Shown here: piece by piece, positions 8,055 to 15,081 of the stretch
How positions within the stretch are numbered: the stretch's first letter is position 1
Layout: each line of letters starts with the position of its first letter
Origin: CAG-877 sp963645945
Lineage (GTDB): Bacteria > Bacillota_I > Bacilli_A > RF39 > UBA660
NCBI GenBank assembly: GCA_963645945.1
Contig: CAVIUA010000017.1
Coordinates: forward strand, 1 to 21,556
DNA length: 21,556 nt
Reading direction: 5' to 3'
Notes under the pieces: generated by a model
The model's input: the letters and a program-made list of their open reading frames with translations, nothing else
What the model was told of the DNA's origin: nothing
Database searches by the model: none
Translations under genes and position numbers: made by a program

Positions 8055-8474
8055 TTATTCTTCCTCCTTCTCAACGATAAGTTTTACACCATCTACTTTT
8101 TTTACAATAACCTTTTCTGAAACATTACAAACCTTATCACAAACAGCAGTCCAAGTAGAACCTAAAACCTTAACTTGACCAGTATTATCAGGTGTAATCT
8201 TTTTTATTACTTCTGCGTGCTTACCAATAACACGGTCATAGTTTGTAGCAACTATTCCAGTTTTTCTAAACTTCTTAACTAACGGTTTTGTAATTAACAA
8301 AGCAATGATACTAATTATGATAAACACAATTACTTGAAGTAAAAACGTATCACTAAATAGTGCCATTATCATTGCGAAAAATGAACCTATCGCAAACCAA
8401 ATAGAAACCAAGTTTACTGTAGATATTTCAACAAAGATTAATAGTAAACAAAATATAAACCAAAATAAAGCCAT
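8055..8474 (-). CDS. NfeD-like membrane protein with C-terminal OB fold
   Basis: This 139-aa protein has three hydrophobic helices (about 2-19, 22-40 and 44-63), then a soluble NfeD/OB-fold domain (about 75-135). The motif GKHAEVIKKITPDNTGQVKV followed by GSTWTAVCD is the family hallmark. It lacks the N-terminal ClpP-like protease domain of long NfeD proteins, so it is the short type. It is known to work with SPFH partners, and that gene follows directly. The start at 8474 is set by GAGGTGAG 8 bases upstream. An open frame reaches back to 8528 but would run through the promoter, so the longer form is rejected. Confidence 0.92.
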   Translation of the reverse strand: MALFWFIFCLLLIFVEISTVNLVSIWFAIGSFFAMIMALFSDTFLLQVIVFIIISIIALLITKPLVKKFRKTGIVATNYDRVIGKHAEVIKKITPDNTGQVKVLGSTWTAVCDKVCNVSEKVIVKKVDGVKLIVEKEEE

Positions 8475-8496
8475 AAAACTCACCTCTTTAAATATT

Positions 8497-8525
8497 ATTA
8501 TATGAGATGAAACGACAAAATTCAA
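8497..8525 (-). promoter_or_regulatory. Promoter of the NfeD-SPFH operon
   Basis: Minus strand: -35 TTGAAT (8525-8520), 17-base spacer, -10 TATAAT (8502-8497). It lies 22 bases upstream of the ATG at 8474. Confidence 0.65.
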
Positions 8526-8544
8526 CAAAATCTAACAAAAAAAC

Positions 8545-8573
8545 TTGTTAATATAATTAATTTATACTATAAT
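8545..8573 (+). promoter_or_regulatory. Promoter of the Ig-repeat surface protein gene
   Basis: Plus strand: -35 TTGTTA (8545-8550), 17-base spacer, perfect -10 TATAAT (8568-8573). Transcription would start near 8580, giving a leader of about 24 bases. It is back to back with the NfeD operon promoter. Confidence 0.7.
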
Positions 8574-8603
8574 TGAATTTAAAGATAGGGAGTAGCGTAA
8601 TAT

Positions 8604-9335
8604 ATGGGAAAACTAACAAATAAAGAAACACGCATAATTTCTATTGCTTTAACTTCTTGGGGCTTAATATTAACAGGTTCTGGATATGCAATGAATGTAA
8701 TGACAAAACCAAAACCAATCATAAAAAACGATTTAGAAATAGTACACAAAAGAGTTACTGAAGTAAAATCAAATGAAATTAAGCTAAAAGATATAGAACT
8801 AGAAATTAATAAAACATTAAGTGTAGATGTTAAAGATTACTTAGAAAATGTAGATGAAATTGATGCTGATACACTAAAAGAATTAAAGTTAGATACATCA
8901 ATGATAAAAACTACGGAATCTGGAACTTATACATATACAATAACTTATAAAAAGAAAAAATATAATGGGACAATAGTTATAAAAGAAAAAAAATTACCTG
9001 AAGTAGATTTAACAATTAATAATTTATCATTAACAATCGGATCACCATTATCAACAGATAAACAAGTATATGTTAAAGAAACATTAACAGATGAAATGAA
9101 AGAAAATATTATCATTGATCTTACTCAAGTTGATACTCAAAAAGCAGGTAAAAATAAATATACCGTTACATACAATGGAATTTTATATACCGGCACTATT
9201 GAAGTTTATGAACCACAGCAAAGAGAAACATCACCAAGTGTAAAAACACCATCAAACGGTACAGAAGACAATGATAAAGAAACAACAAAAAAAGATGAAA
9301 CAAAAGATACAGAAGAAACAGTAATAAGTCAGTAA
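8604..9335 (+). CDS. Surface protein with signal anchor and two Ig-like repeats
   Basis: This 243-aa protein is not assigned to a named family. A hydrophobic segment (about 11-30) acts as a signal peptide or anchor. Two tandem repeats of about 65-70 residues follow (about 62-128 and 134-203). Each begins with a beta strand (DIELEINKTLSVD; DLTINNLSLTIGS), has a central acidic stretch and closes alike (GTYTYTITYKKKKYNGTIVI; GKNKYTVTYNGILYTGTIEV). This resembles bacterial Ig-like domains such as DUF5011 or Big families. The tail (204-243) is rich in Thr, Lys, Glu and Asp, with no sorting signal. It has its own promoter, an SD-like GGGAG 11 bases before the ATG, and a strong terminator. It probably stays anchored by its N-terminus outside the cell. 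Confidence 0.85.
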   Translation: MGKLTNKETRIISIALTSWGLILTGSGYAMNVMTKPKPIIKNDLEIVHKRVTEVKSNEIKLKDIELEINKTLSVDVKDYLENVDEIDADTLKELKLDTSMIKTTESGTYTYTITYKKKKYNGTIVIKEKKLPEVDLTINNLSLTIGSPLSTDKQVYVKETLTDEMKENIIIDLTQVDTQKAGKNKYTVTYNGILYTGTIEVYEPQQRETSPSVKTPSNGTEDNDKETTKKDETKDTEETVISQ

Positions 9336-9367
9336 AAAAATCATATCAAACAAGATATGATTTTTTT
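9334..9367. terminator. Bidirectional terminator between the Ig-repeat gene and fhs
   Basis: A perfect 14-bp inverted repeat, AAAAAAATCATATC (9334-9347) with GATATGATTTTTTT (9354-9367), has a 6-base loop AAACAA and supplies a T7 run in both directions. The plus-strand stop (9333-9335) and the minus-strand stop (9368-9366) sit at its two bases. Confidence 0.9.
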
Positions 9368-10982
9368 AATCTAGCCCAACAATTTTATCGTCAACAATAT
9401 CGATTTTTTCATAATTTGGAACAATAGGTAAACCAGGCATTGTCATAATATTCCCTAACAAGGCCGTAATAAATTCTGCTCCATTGTACAAACAAATATC
9501 TCTAACAAACACTTTGAAATCAGTAGGTGCGCCAAGCTTTTTTGCATCATCTGAGAAAGAATATTGTGTCTTAGCTACACAAATTGGAAGATTAGACTTT
9601 CCTAAAGAATTAATTTCATCAATTTTTTTCATAGCTTTATCACTATATTCAACTGAAGAAGCTCTATAAATCTCCGTACAAATTTTCTCAATTTTTTCGC
9701 ATACAGATAAATCGTTTTCATATAGAAACTTAAAGTTTTTTTCAAAAGAACAAGCATCAATTACTTGTTTAGCTAAATCAATTGCACCAGCACCACCATC
9801 AGTATATGCAGTACTAATGGAAAATCCAACTCCAAGTTTGACACAATAATCTTTAACAAATTTAACCTCAGCATCAGTATCAGTTACAAATTTATTTAAA
9901 CACACCACAACCGGAACACCATATTTTCTTAGATTTTCAACATGCCTTTCTAAATTAGAAATACCTGATTTTAATGCATTTAAATTTTCTTTAGTAATAT
10001 CATCTTTAGAAACACCAGCATTATATTTTAAAGCCTTAATAGTTGCTACTAAAACAATACAATCTGGACTAATAGAAGCTTTACGACATTTAATATCCAA
10101 AAACTTTTCAGCACCAAGATCAGCACCAAAGCCAGCTTCTGTTATCATATAGTCTCCAAGAGATAATCCTAACTTAGTAGCAACAACACTATTACATCCA
10201 TGTGCTATATTTGCAAAAGGACCAGCATGAATAATTGTAGGTGTATGTTCTAAAGTCTGAACAAGATTTGGTAAAAAAGCATCTTTTAATATAACAGTTA
10301 AAGCCCCTTCAATATTTAAATCCTTTGCGTATAATGCCTCATTCTTACTATTATAACCAATGATTATATTACCAAGTCTTCTTTTTAAATCATCTAATGA
10401 AGTTGCTAAACAAAATAAAGCCATTATTTCACTAGCAGCAGTTATTGAAAAACTATCATCTCTATTTTCTAAAGTAATTTTTCTTAATGCTCTATCATTA
10501 ACATCCAAACATCTTTTAAAAACAACTCTATCAATATCAAGTTTATTTCCATGATAAATATGATTATCTATAGCTGCACACAATAAATCATTTGCGGCAG
10601 TAATCGCATGAAAATCACCTGTAAAATGTAAATTAATATCTTCCATTGGTACAACTTGACTATATCCACCACCAGTTGCGCCACCTTTAATACCAAAAAC
10701 GGGTCCCATAGAAGGTTCTCTAAGAACAATAACAGGATTCTTTTTTAATTTATTTAAAGCATCACCAAGTCCAATACTAACTGTAGTCTTACCTTCACCA
10801 TATGGAGTAGGATTAATAGCAGTAACTAAAACCAACTTTGCTTTAACCTTATAAGAAGAATATTTAATCTTTGCTTTATCAGTTCCATAAAGTAATAAAT
10901 CTTTTTCTTTTAAACCTATCTTTTTCGCAATATCTACTATATTTTCTTTAACACTACTTTGTGCTATTTCTATATCTGTCAT
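9366..10982 (-). CDS. fhs: Formate-tetrahydrofolate ligase
   Basis: This 538-aa enzyme joins formate to tetrahydrofolate using ATP, giving 10-formyl-THF for purine synthesis and initiator tRNA formylation. The ATP-binding loop is NPTPYGEGKTT (57-67). The diagnostic REPSMGPVFGIKGGATGGGYSQVVPMEDINLHF block spans 88-120 (positions only for the whole; key residues GGATGGGYSQ at 100-109). TGDFHAITAANDLL follows. The length is slightly below the usual 550-560 residues, with no lost core motif. The start has GAGGTGA 7 bases upstream. No folate or C1 genes adjoin it, and it is monocistronic with its own promoter and terminator. In a fermenting Firmicute it may also run in reverse or serve purine synthesis when serine is limiting. 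Confidence 0.97.
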   Translation of the reverse strand: MTDIEIAQSSVKENIVDIAKKIGLKEKDLLLYGTDKAKIKYSSYKVKAKLVLVTAINPTPYGEGKTTVSIGLGDALNKLKKNPVIVLREPSMGPVFGIKGGATGGGYSQVVPMEDINLHFTGDFHAITAANDLLCAAIDNHIYHGNKLDIDRVVFKRCLDVNDRALRKITLENRDDSFSITAASEIMALFCLATSLDDLKRRLGNIIIGYNSKNEALYAKDLNIEGALTVILKDAFLPNLVQTLEHTPTIIHAGPFANIAHGCNSVVATKLGLSLGDYMITEAGFGADLGAEKFLDIKCRKASISPDCIVLVATIKALKYNAGVSKDDITKENLNALKSGISNLERHVENLRKYGVPVVVCLNKFVTDTDAEVKFVKDYCVKLGVGFSISTAYTDGGAGAIDLAKQVIDACSFEKNFKFLYENDLSVCEKIEKICTEIYRASSVEYSDKAMKKIDEINSLGKSNLPICVAKTQYSFSDDAKKLGAPTDFKVFVRDICLYNGAEFITALLGNIMTMPGLPIVPNYEKIDIVDDKIVGLD

Positions 10983-10999
10983 TAAATCACCTCATACTA

Positions 11000-11008
11000 A
11001 TTATAACA
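11000..11008 (-). promoter_or_regulatory. Extended -10 promoter of fhs
   Basis: TGTTATAAT on the minus strand (TG-n-TATAAT, perfect -10) has no good -35. It lies 17 bases upstream of the ATG, giving a very short leader with no room for a folate riboswitch. Confidence 0.55.
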
Positions 11009-11124
11009 TGAGAAACATTAAAACTTGCTAATTAAAAGGTCAAACCTCTAACAAAATTAAAAATTAAATAATAAAAAAACAAAAAAGTATCAGTAAAAAA
11101 AATTAAAAAAGTTAAAAGCTCTAT

Positions 11125-11153
11125 TTGTCATAATAAAAATTCTTTGATACTAT
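11125..11153 (+). promoter_or_regulatory. Promoter of the adhesin-sortase operon
   Basis: -35 TTGTCA (11125-11130), 17-base spacer, -10 TACTAT (11148-11153). AAGGAGG (11172-11178) stands 6 bases before the ATG. The rest of the 11009-11124 gap is A-rich, with nothing else recognisable. Confidence 0.6.
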
Positions 11154-11184
11154 CATAACCGTTAAGAAAAAAAGGAGGAATGAT

Positions 11185-12606
11185 ATGAAAAAAATAATAT
11201 TTTTCTTAGCAGGAGCAATATCTATAATATTACCATTCACAGTAAAAGCAGAAAGTGCCCAGTTTTATGAAGGAGAGTATATCAATAATATTTGGATGAA
11301 TCGTGTTGATAAAGGAACTACATACTATCAAAAAGCCCGTACATATAGACAAAAAGGTACCGAAAAATACGCCTATTGTATAGAGCCATTCACAACATTC
11401 AAAGAATCAAGTCAATATACAAGTACTATACAGCCAAATAATTTAACAAAAGAACAAAGAGAACGTATCGCTCTAATTGTACATTTTGGCTATAATTACA
11501 AATCTCACACTGATATGAAATGGTATGCTATATCACAAATGATGATATGGAAAACAGTTGCACCAAGTAACGATTTTTATTTCACTGATTCACTAAACGG
11601 TAAAAGAATAAACATTTATCAAGATGAAATGAATTACATTGAAATATTAATGAAAGAATACAAAACAGAACCAAGTTTTTCTAATGAAACATACAACATT
11701 GTCGCAGGCGAAGAATTATCTATTTGGGATGCAAATGGTGTAATAAATAATTACACAACAAAAAACGAAAATGCAACTATAGAAAAAAATAAACTTATTC
11801 TTAAAAACCTACCAATTGGCGAACATGAAATAATTGTAACTAGAAAAGAAGTAGCACATAGAACACCATTAGTATTCTATCAAGCTAATAATACTCAAAA
11901 TTTAGTAACACTAGGTGATATTGAGGAAAAAAATGTCAAAATAAAAGTAAATGTTAAAGAAACAGAAATAAATATTAATAAATTAGATAAAGATACAAAA
12001 ACAACTACAACCAATGGTGAAGCAATATTATCAGGTGCTAAATATCAAATACTTGACAAAGACAAAAAGGAACTTCAAATAGTAGATATTGATGAAACAA
12101 ATCATCAAGTAATAAAAAATTTACCTTATGGAAAATATTACATTAAAGAAATAAAGGCAGGAACAGGATATACACTAGACAATAAAATATATGAATTTGA
12201 AATAACAAAGGACAACCCTAGAATTACATTAAATTTATATAATGAAGTAATAAAAACAAAATTGATAATAAATAAAAAGTACTTAATGGATGAAACATTG
12301 CAACCAGAAGAAAACATAGAATTTGGTATCTATGACAAGTACGAAAATTTAATAATAAAAATTGCAACTAATAAAGAAGGTATAGCGGAAACAACATTAC
12401 CCTATGGAAATTATACTATCATACAATTAACAACAACAGAAGGCTATGATACTATAGAACCATTTAATATAATAGTTGAAAATGAAACTGAACTAACATA
12501 TAACCTAACAAATCATAAAATAAAAGTACCAAATACAAGTTCCAAAGAATTGCCATTTATATTAAAATTAATTAATATTATTTTACTTACATTTGCTTAT
12601 GTATAA
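11185..12606 (+). CDS. Secreted thioester (TQXA) adhesin with CnaB/SpaA-type domains
   Basis: This 473-aa surface protein has a signal peptide (1-22, ending VKA/ES). Residues about 25-160 look like a thioester domain. C65 in YAYCIEP and Q118 in AISQMMIW match the Cys and Gln that form the internal thioester in TQXA adhesins, which bind host or surface amines covalently. A beta-rich linker follows (about 165-255). CnaB-type domain 1 (about 257-355) has the isopeptide pair candidates K266 (ININKLDKD) and E322 (YYIKEIKAGTGY). Domain 2 (about 357-445) has K364/K365, but Q414 (YTIIQLTTTEGY) where Glu is expected. The end is VPNTS (448-452), then a hydrophobic stretch finishing in FAYV, with no basic tail. 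It is thus a non-canonical sorting signal. The sortase gene overlaps its last 8 bases, so that enzyme is the likely partner. Confidence 0.87.
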   Translation: MKKIIFFLAGAISIILPFTVKAESAQFYEGEYINNIWMNRVDKGTTYYQKARTYRQKGTEKYAYCIEPFTTFKESSQYTSTIQPNNLTKEQRERIALIVHFGYNYKSHTDMKWYAISQMMIWKTVAPSNDFYFTDSLNGKRINIYQDEMNYIEILMKEYKTEPSFSNETYNIVAGEELSIWDANGVINNYTTKNENATIEKNKLILKNLPIGEHEIIVTRKEVAHRTPLVFYQANNTQNLVTLGDIEEKNVKIKVNVKETEININKLDKDTKTTTTNGEAILSGAKYQILDKDKKELQIVDIDETNHQVIKNLPYGKYYIKEIKAGTGYTLDNKIYEFEITKDNPRITLNLYNEVIKTKLIINKKYLMDETLQPEENIEFGIYDKYENLIIKIATNKEGIAETTLPYGNYTIIQLTTTEGYDTIEPFNIIVENETELTYNLTNHKIKVPNTSSKELPFILKLINIILLTFAYV

Positions 12607-13126
12607 AAAAATATTAACATTTATCGTTATAGTTGCTATATTCATACTAGAACCAGAACAAATAAATGAGCCAAAAAAAATTATCAAAGAAATTGCTCCA
12701 ACAATAGTGAATATAAATAAAAATGAACAAATCTCGCAAAAAGAACAACCAATAGGAGAAATACAAATACCAAAAATAAATTTAAACAAAAACGTATATA
12801 AAATAGATAGTAAATTAAATAATGTAGAAAAAAATGTCACAATTTTAGAATCTAATCTACCAAGTATAATTGTTTTAGCAGCACATTCTGGAACTGGAAA
12901 AAATGCTTATTTTAAAAATTTAAATAAACTAAATATTAATGACACTGTAAATCTAACCTACAAAAATAACGATTATACATACAAAGTTATAAATATTTTT
13001 GAACAAGATAAATCTGGCTATATAAACGTACATGAAAAAGAATATGAACAATTATTTTTAACAACATGCAGTTATAACAAAAATAAACAATTAATTATTG
13101 AATGCAAAAAAATAAATAGTAACTAA
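12599..13126 (+). CDS. Small sortase lacking the catalytic arginine
   Basis: This 175-aa sortase-family transpeptidase would cleave the sorting motif of the upstream adhesin and join it to the wall. One N-terminal helix (about 4-18) is followed by a polar linker. The sortase barrel starts near IGEIQIPKINLNKNVYKI (52-69). H96 lies in LAAHSGTG and the nucleophile C157 in LFLTTCSY, both canonical. The Arg that normally follows in (N)xxR-L/V-I/V is replaced by Q164 (NKNKQLII), and the whole protein contains no arginine. The start is the ATG at 12599, inside the adhesin gene (8-base overlap), with no ribosome binding site of its own, so translation is probably coupled. A TTG six bases earlier is less likely. 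Sortase class is not assigned. It may be active through another residue, or be a variant clade. Confidence 0.86.
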   Translation: MYKKILTFIVIVAIFILEPEQINEPKKIIKEIAPTIVNINKNEQISQKEQPIGEIQIPKINLNKNVYKIDSKLNNVEKNVTILESNLPSIIVLAAHSGTGKNAYFKNLNKLNINDTVNLTYKNNDYTYKVINIFEQDKSGYINVHEKEYEQLFLTTCSYNKNKQLIIECKKINSN

Positions 13127-13141
13127 AACTATTTATTTTTT
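13107..13141. terminator. Bidirectional terminator between the sortase and S41 protease genes
   Basis: A perfect 14-bp inverted repeat, 13107-13120 with 13128-13141, has loop AACTAAA and A/T tracts at both ends. The sortase stop (13124-13126) is in the loop, and the protease stop (13131-13129) lies in the right arm. Confidence 0.88.
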
Positions 13142-14400
13142 GATAATATTTCCAAAGCTTTCTGCAACTGTAAATCATTTTCATCACTTGGATTAGTTTC
13201 ATATTCTTCACCTTGTTCTACAACTATATCCGGAACAACACCTTTATCATTAATCCAATTTCCTTTTGAAGTTAACCATTTTTCAGTTGTATATTTTAAA
13301 CTCGAACCAGTAGATAACTCAAGAGATTTTTGTACTGTACCTTTTCCATAAGAAGTAGTACCTATAATAGTTGCTTTTTTATAATTTTCCTGAAAACAAG
13401 AAGCTAATATTTCAGATGCAGAGGCAGACGACTCATTAATCAAAACTACAACATCATAACTACGAGTTTTTCTAGAAGAAGCATAAATTTTTTCTACTTT
13501 ATCTTTAGTCTCAATTTGATATAATACTGTCTTTTTATTAAAGAATAATGATAAAATATCTTCAACCTGACTTAAATGACCACCAGGATTATTTCTAACA
13601 TCTATAATTAAAGAATCTATTTTTTGTTTTTCCAATGATGTTAAATTATTTTTAAACTGTTTATAAGTATTAGAAGCAAAAGTATCAACAAAAATATATC
13701 CTATATTTTTATTATTACCCTCAATTATTTTACTACTAACAGAAGGAATATTAACAACATCTCTAGTTATTGTTATCTCTATATTTTTACCATTTCTAAT
13801 AAATACAAAGTTTGAAGAAGTATTAGCACTTCCTTTAATATAATCAGAAATTTCATTTAAAGACATATATCTAACATCAGTACCATCAATGGATAAGAAT
13901 ATATCTCCTACTTTTACACCTGCTTTATCAGCTGGAGATTCTTCAAAAATATCAGTAACTTTATTACCATCATTTTCATCATGTAAAACAGTAGTACCAA
14001 TACCCACATAACTACCATCAATTTTTTGATTAAAATTCTCAGTAGTATTATTATCCATATAGTAAGAATAAGGATCATCTAAAGCACCTATCATACCATT
14101 TATTGCAGCATTTAATAACTCTTTTTCAGAAACCTCATCATAATAATTATCCCTTATTTTTTGATAAGTACTTAACAATTCACTTTCATAAGAAGAATTT
14201 TCAACAGTAAAAGCCTTACTATAAGTTAAAATACATCCAACAACAACTCCAAACAAAATCGATATAATAACGAGCATAATAACTTCAGGTATATTAAATG
14301 AACTATATTCATCAGGCCATAATTTATTTTTTACTTTTTTAAAAGTATTCTTAATATGACTATTTTTCTTTTTAAACTTAGTAAATTTTATTTTTTTCAT
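13129..14400 (-). CDS. Carboxy-terminal processing protease, S41 family, membrane-anchored
   Basis: This 423-aa protein is a CtpA/CtpB-type serine protease acting outside the membrane. A basic N-terminus (about 36 residues) precedes one membrane helix (about 39-60). Next comes the YYDEVSEKELLNAAINGMIG helix region and DPYSYYM. The PDZ domain (about 125-210) has GSYVGIGTTV, ESPADKAGVKVGDIFLSIDG and similar hallmarks. The S41 catalytic domain follows, with DVRNNPGGHL (268-277), nucleophile S325 in NESSASASEI and general base K353 in SYGKGTVQ. Two ATG codons are adjacent. AAGGTGG ends only 1 base before the first (14403), so the second (14400) is preferred. The gene is last in the eight-gene minus run, but has an extended -10 of its own behind a terminator. 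The substrate is unknown; wall hydrolases or regulators such as those nearby are plausible. Confidence 0.94.
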   Translation of the reverse strand: MKKIKFTKFKKKNSHIKNTFKKVKNKLWPDEYSSFNIPEVIMLVIISILFGVVVGCILTYSKAFTVENSSYESELLSTYQKIRDNYYDEVSEKELLNAAINGMIGALDDPYSYYMDNNTTENFNQKIDGSYVGIGTTVLHDENDGNKVTDIFEESPADKAGVKVGDIFLSIDGTDVRYMSLNEISDYIKGSANTSSNFVFIRNGKNIEITITRDVVNIPSVSSKIIEGNNKNIGYIFVDTFASNTYKQFKNNLTSLEKQKIDSLIIDVRNNPGGHLSQVEDILSLFFNKKTVLYQIETKDKVEKIYASSRKTRSYDVVVLINESSASASEILASCFQENYKKATIIGTTSYGKGTVQKSLELSTGSSLKYTTEKWLTSKGNWINDKGVVPDIVVEQGEEYETNPSDENDLQLQKALEILSKNK

Positions 14401-14418
14401 CATACCACCTTAAAATAT

Positions 14419-14427
14419 ATAATATCA
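14419..14427 (-). promoter_or_regulatory. Extended -10 promoter of the S41 protease gene
   Basis: TGATATTAT on the minus strand, with TG one base ahead of TATTAT. No good -35 is seen. It lies about 18 bases upstream of the start codons. Confidence 0.45.
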
Positions 14428-14460
14428 CAATAATTAAAAAAATAATATCAAATAAAGATA

Positions 14461-14482
14461 AAAGAAAAAGACTAAACAGTCT
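14461..14482 (-). terminator. Terminator after the thioredoxin-fold gene
   Basis: Minus strand: stem AGACT (14482-14478) GTTT AGTCT (14473-14469), followed by the T-rich run TTTTCTTT. It lies 10 bases past the stop. Confidence 0.6.
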
Positions 14483-14491
14483 ATTTACATT

Positions 14492-15028
14492 TTAAGATTC
14501 TAAATATTTAATAACCTCATCAATACCTTCTACATACTCAGATATTTTATTATCAGAAAATTTAATGACTGTTGGTCCTGATATAGATAATTCGCTTGCT
14601 TTAGTAGCTTCTTTATTAGATGTATCACCAACAAATCCTTTATTTAAACCATCACTCATATCAACAGTATAAAGATTAACATCTTTAGAAGAAGAACGAT
14701 ATGTAGATATAGCACTAGTTAAACTACTTAATTCATCATCAGAAGTATCATAGTAAACTACTAAATATTGACTATCTTTAATTGAAAAACTATTACCAAG
14801 CAAAATTTCTTCATGTTGAATTTCTACTTCACTAGTCTCTGAAGATGATTCAGTATCAGTACTACTAGTATCAGTATCGTCATTAACTATTGCAACAGTT
14901 AAAAAATAAAAACAGGCAAGTACAATTAACACAACAGAAGTAGTAATAATTATTTTTTTTATTTCAGGAGAATTAAAAGTACTTTCTTCAAATTTAATTT
15001 TATTTTTATTTTTATTTTTTTTCTTCAT
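14492..15028 (-). CDS. Membrane-anchored thioredoxin-fold protein without CxxC
   Basis: This 178-aa protein has a very basic Lys/Asn N-terminus (about 1-12), one membrane helix (about 28-46) and a Ser/Thr/Asp/Glu-rich spacer (about 47-70). The C-terminal domain looks thioredoxin-like. It has a strand SQYLVVYYDTS, a helix, a second strand DVNLYTVDMSD, the cis-proline signature SGPTVIKFSDNK and a final strand-helix ISEYVEGIDEVIKYL. The active-site position after the first strand reads DTSDDE in place of CxxC. No cysteine lies in the domain; the only Cys is in the membrane helix. It therefore cannot act as a disulfide oxidoreductase, and a binding or chaperone role is the alternative. Start at 15028 by GGTGAT (15038-15033); an ATG at 15040 lies just before that site. 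The fold call is inference from pattern. Confidence 0.75.
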   Translation of the reverse strand: MKKKNKNKNKIKFEESTFNSPEIKKIIITTSVVLIVLACFYFLTVAIVNDDTDTSSTDTESSSETSEVEIQHEEILLGNSFSIKDSQYLVVYYDTSDDELSSLTSAISTYRSSSKDVNLYTVDMSDGLNKGFVGDTSNKEATKASELSISGPTVIKFSDNKISEYVEGIDEVIKYLES

Positions 15029-15044
15029 ATAAATCACCATAAAT

Positions 15045-15053
15045 ATTATATCA
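15045..15053 (-). promoter_or_regulatory. Extended -10 promoter of the thioredoxin-fold gene
   Basis: TGATATAAT (TG-n-TATAAT, perfect -10) lies directly after the T tract of the preceding terminator, so transcription restarts there. No clear -35; the upstream bases belong to the T run. Confidence 0.5.
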
Positions 15054-15056
15054 CGT

Positions 15057-15081
15057 AAAAAAAAAGAGGTAAACTCTTTTA
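15057..15081 (-). terminator. Terminator of the LolA-like lipoprotein gene
   Basis: Minus strand: 7-bp stem AAAAGAG (15080-15074), loop TTTAC, CTCTTTT (15068-15062), running into a T tract made by the A run 15057-15065. The TAA stop (15081-15079) is at the stem base. Confidence 0.8.

Noticed and set aside
10983..11184. Possible riboswitch or small RNA between fhs and the adhesin gene
   Set aside because: The fhs leader is only about 10 bases. The rest is A-rich with only a 4-bp hairpin (AGGT/ACCT), so no folate-type aptamer fits.
12583..12840. Minus-strand open frame of 85 codons opposite the sortase start
   Set aside because: It lies wholly antisense to the adhesin end and the sortase, is Phe/Ile-rich as expected from a complement of A-rich coding sequence, and has no ribosome binding site.
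14492..15028. Active thiol-disulfide oxidoreductase
   Set aside because: The CxxC motif and all cysteines in the soluble domain are missing.
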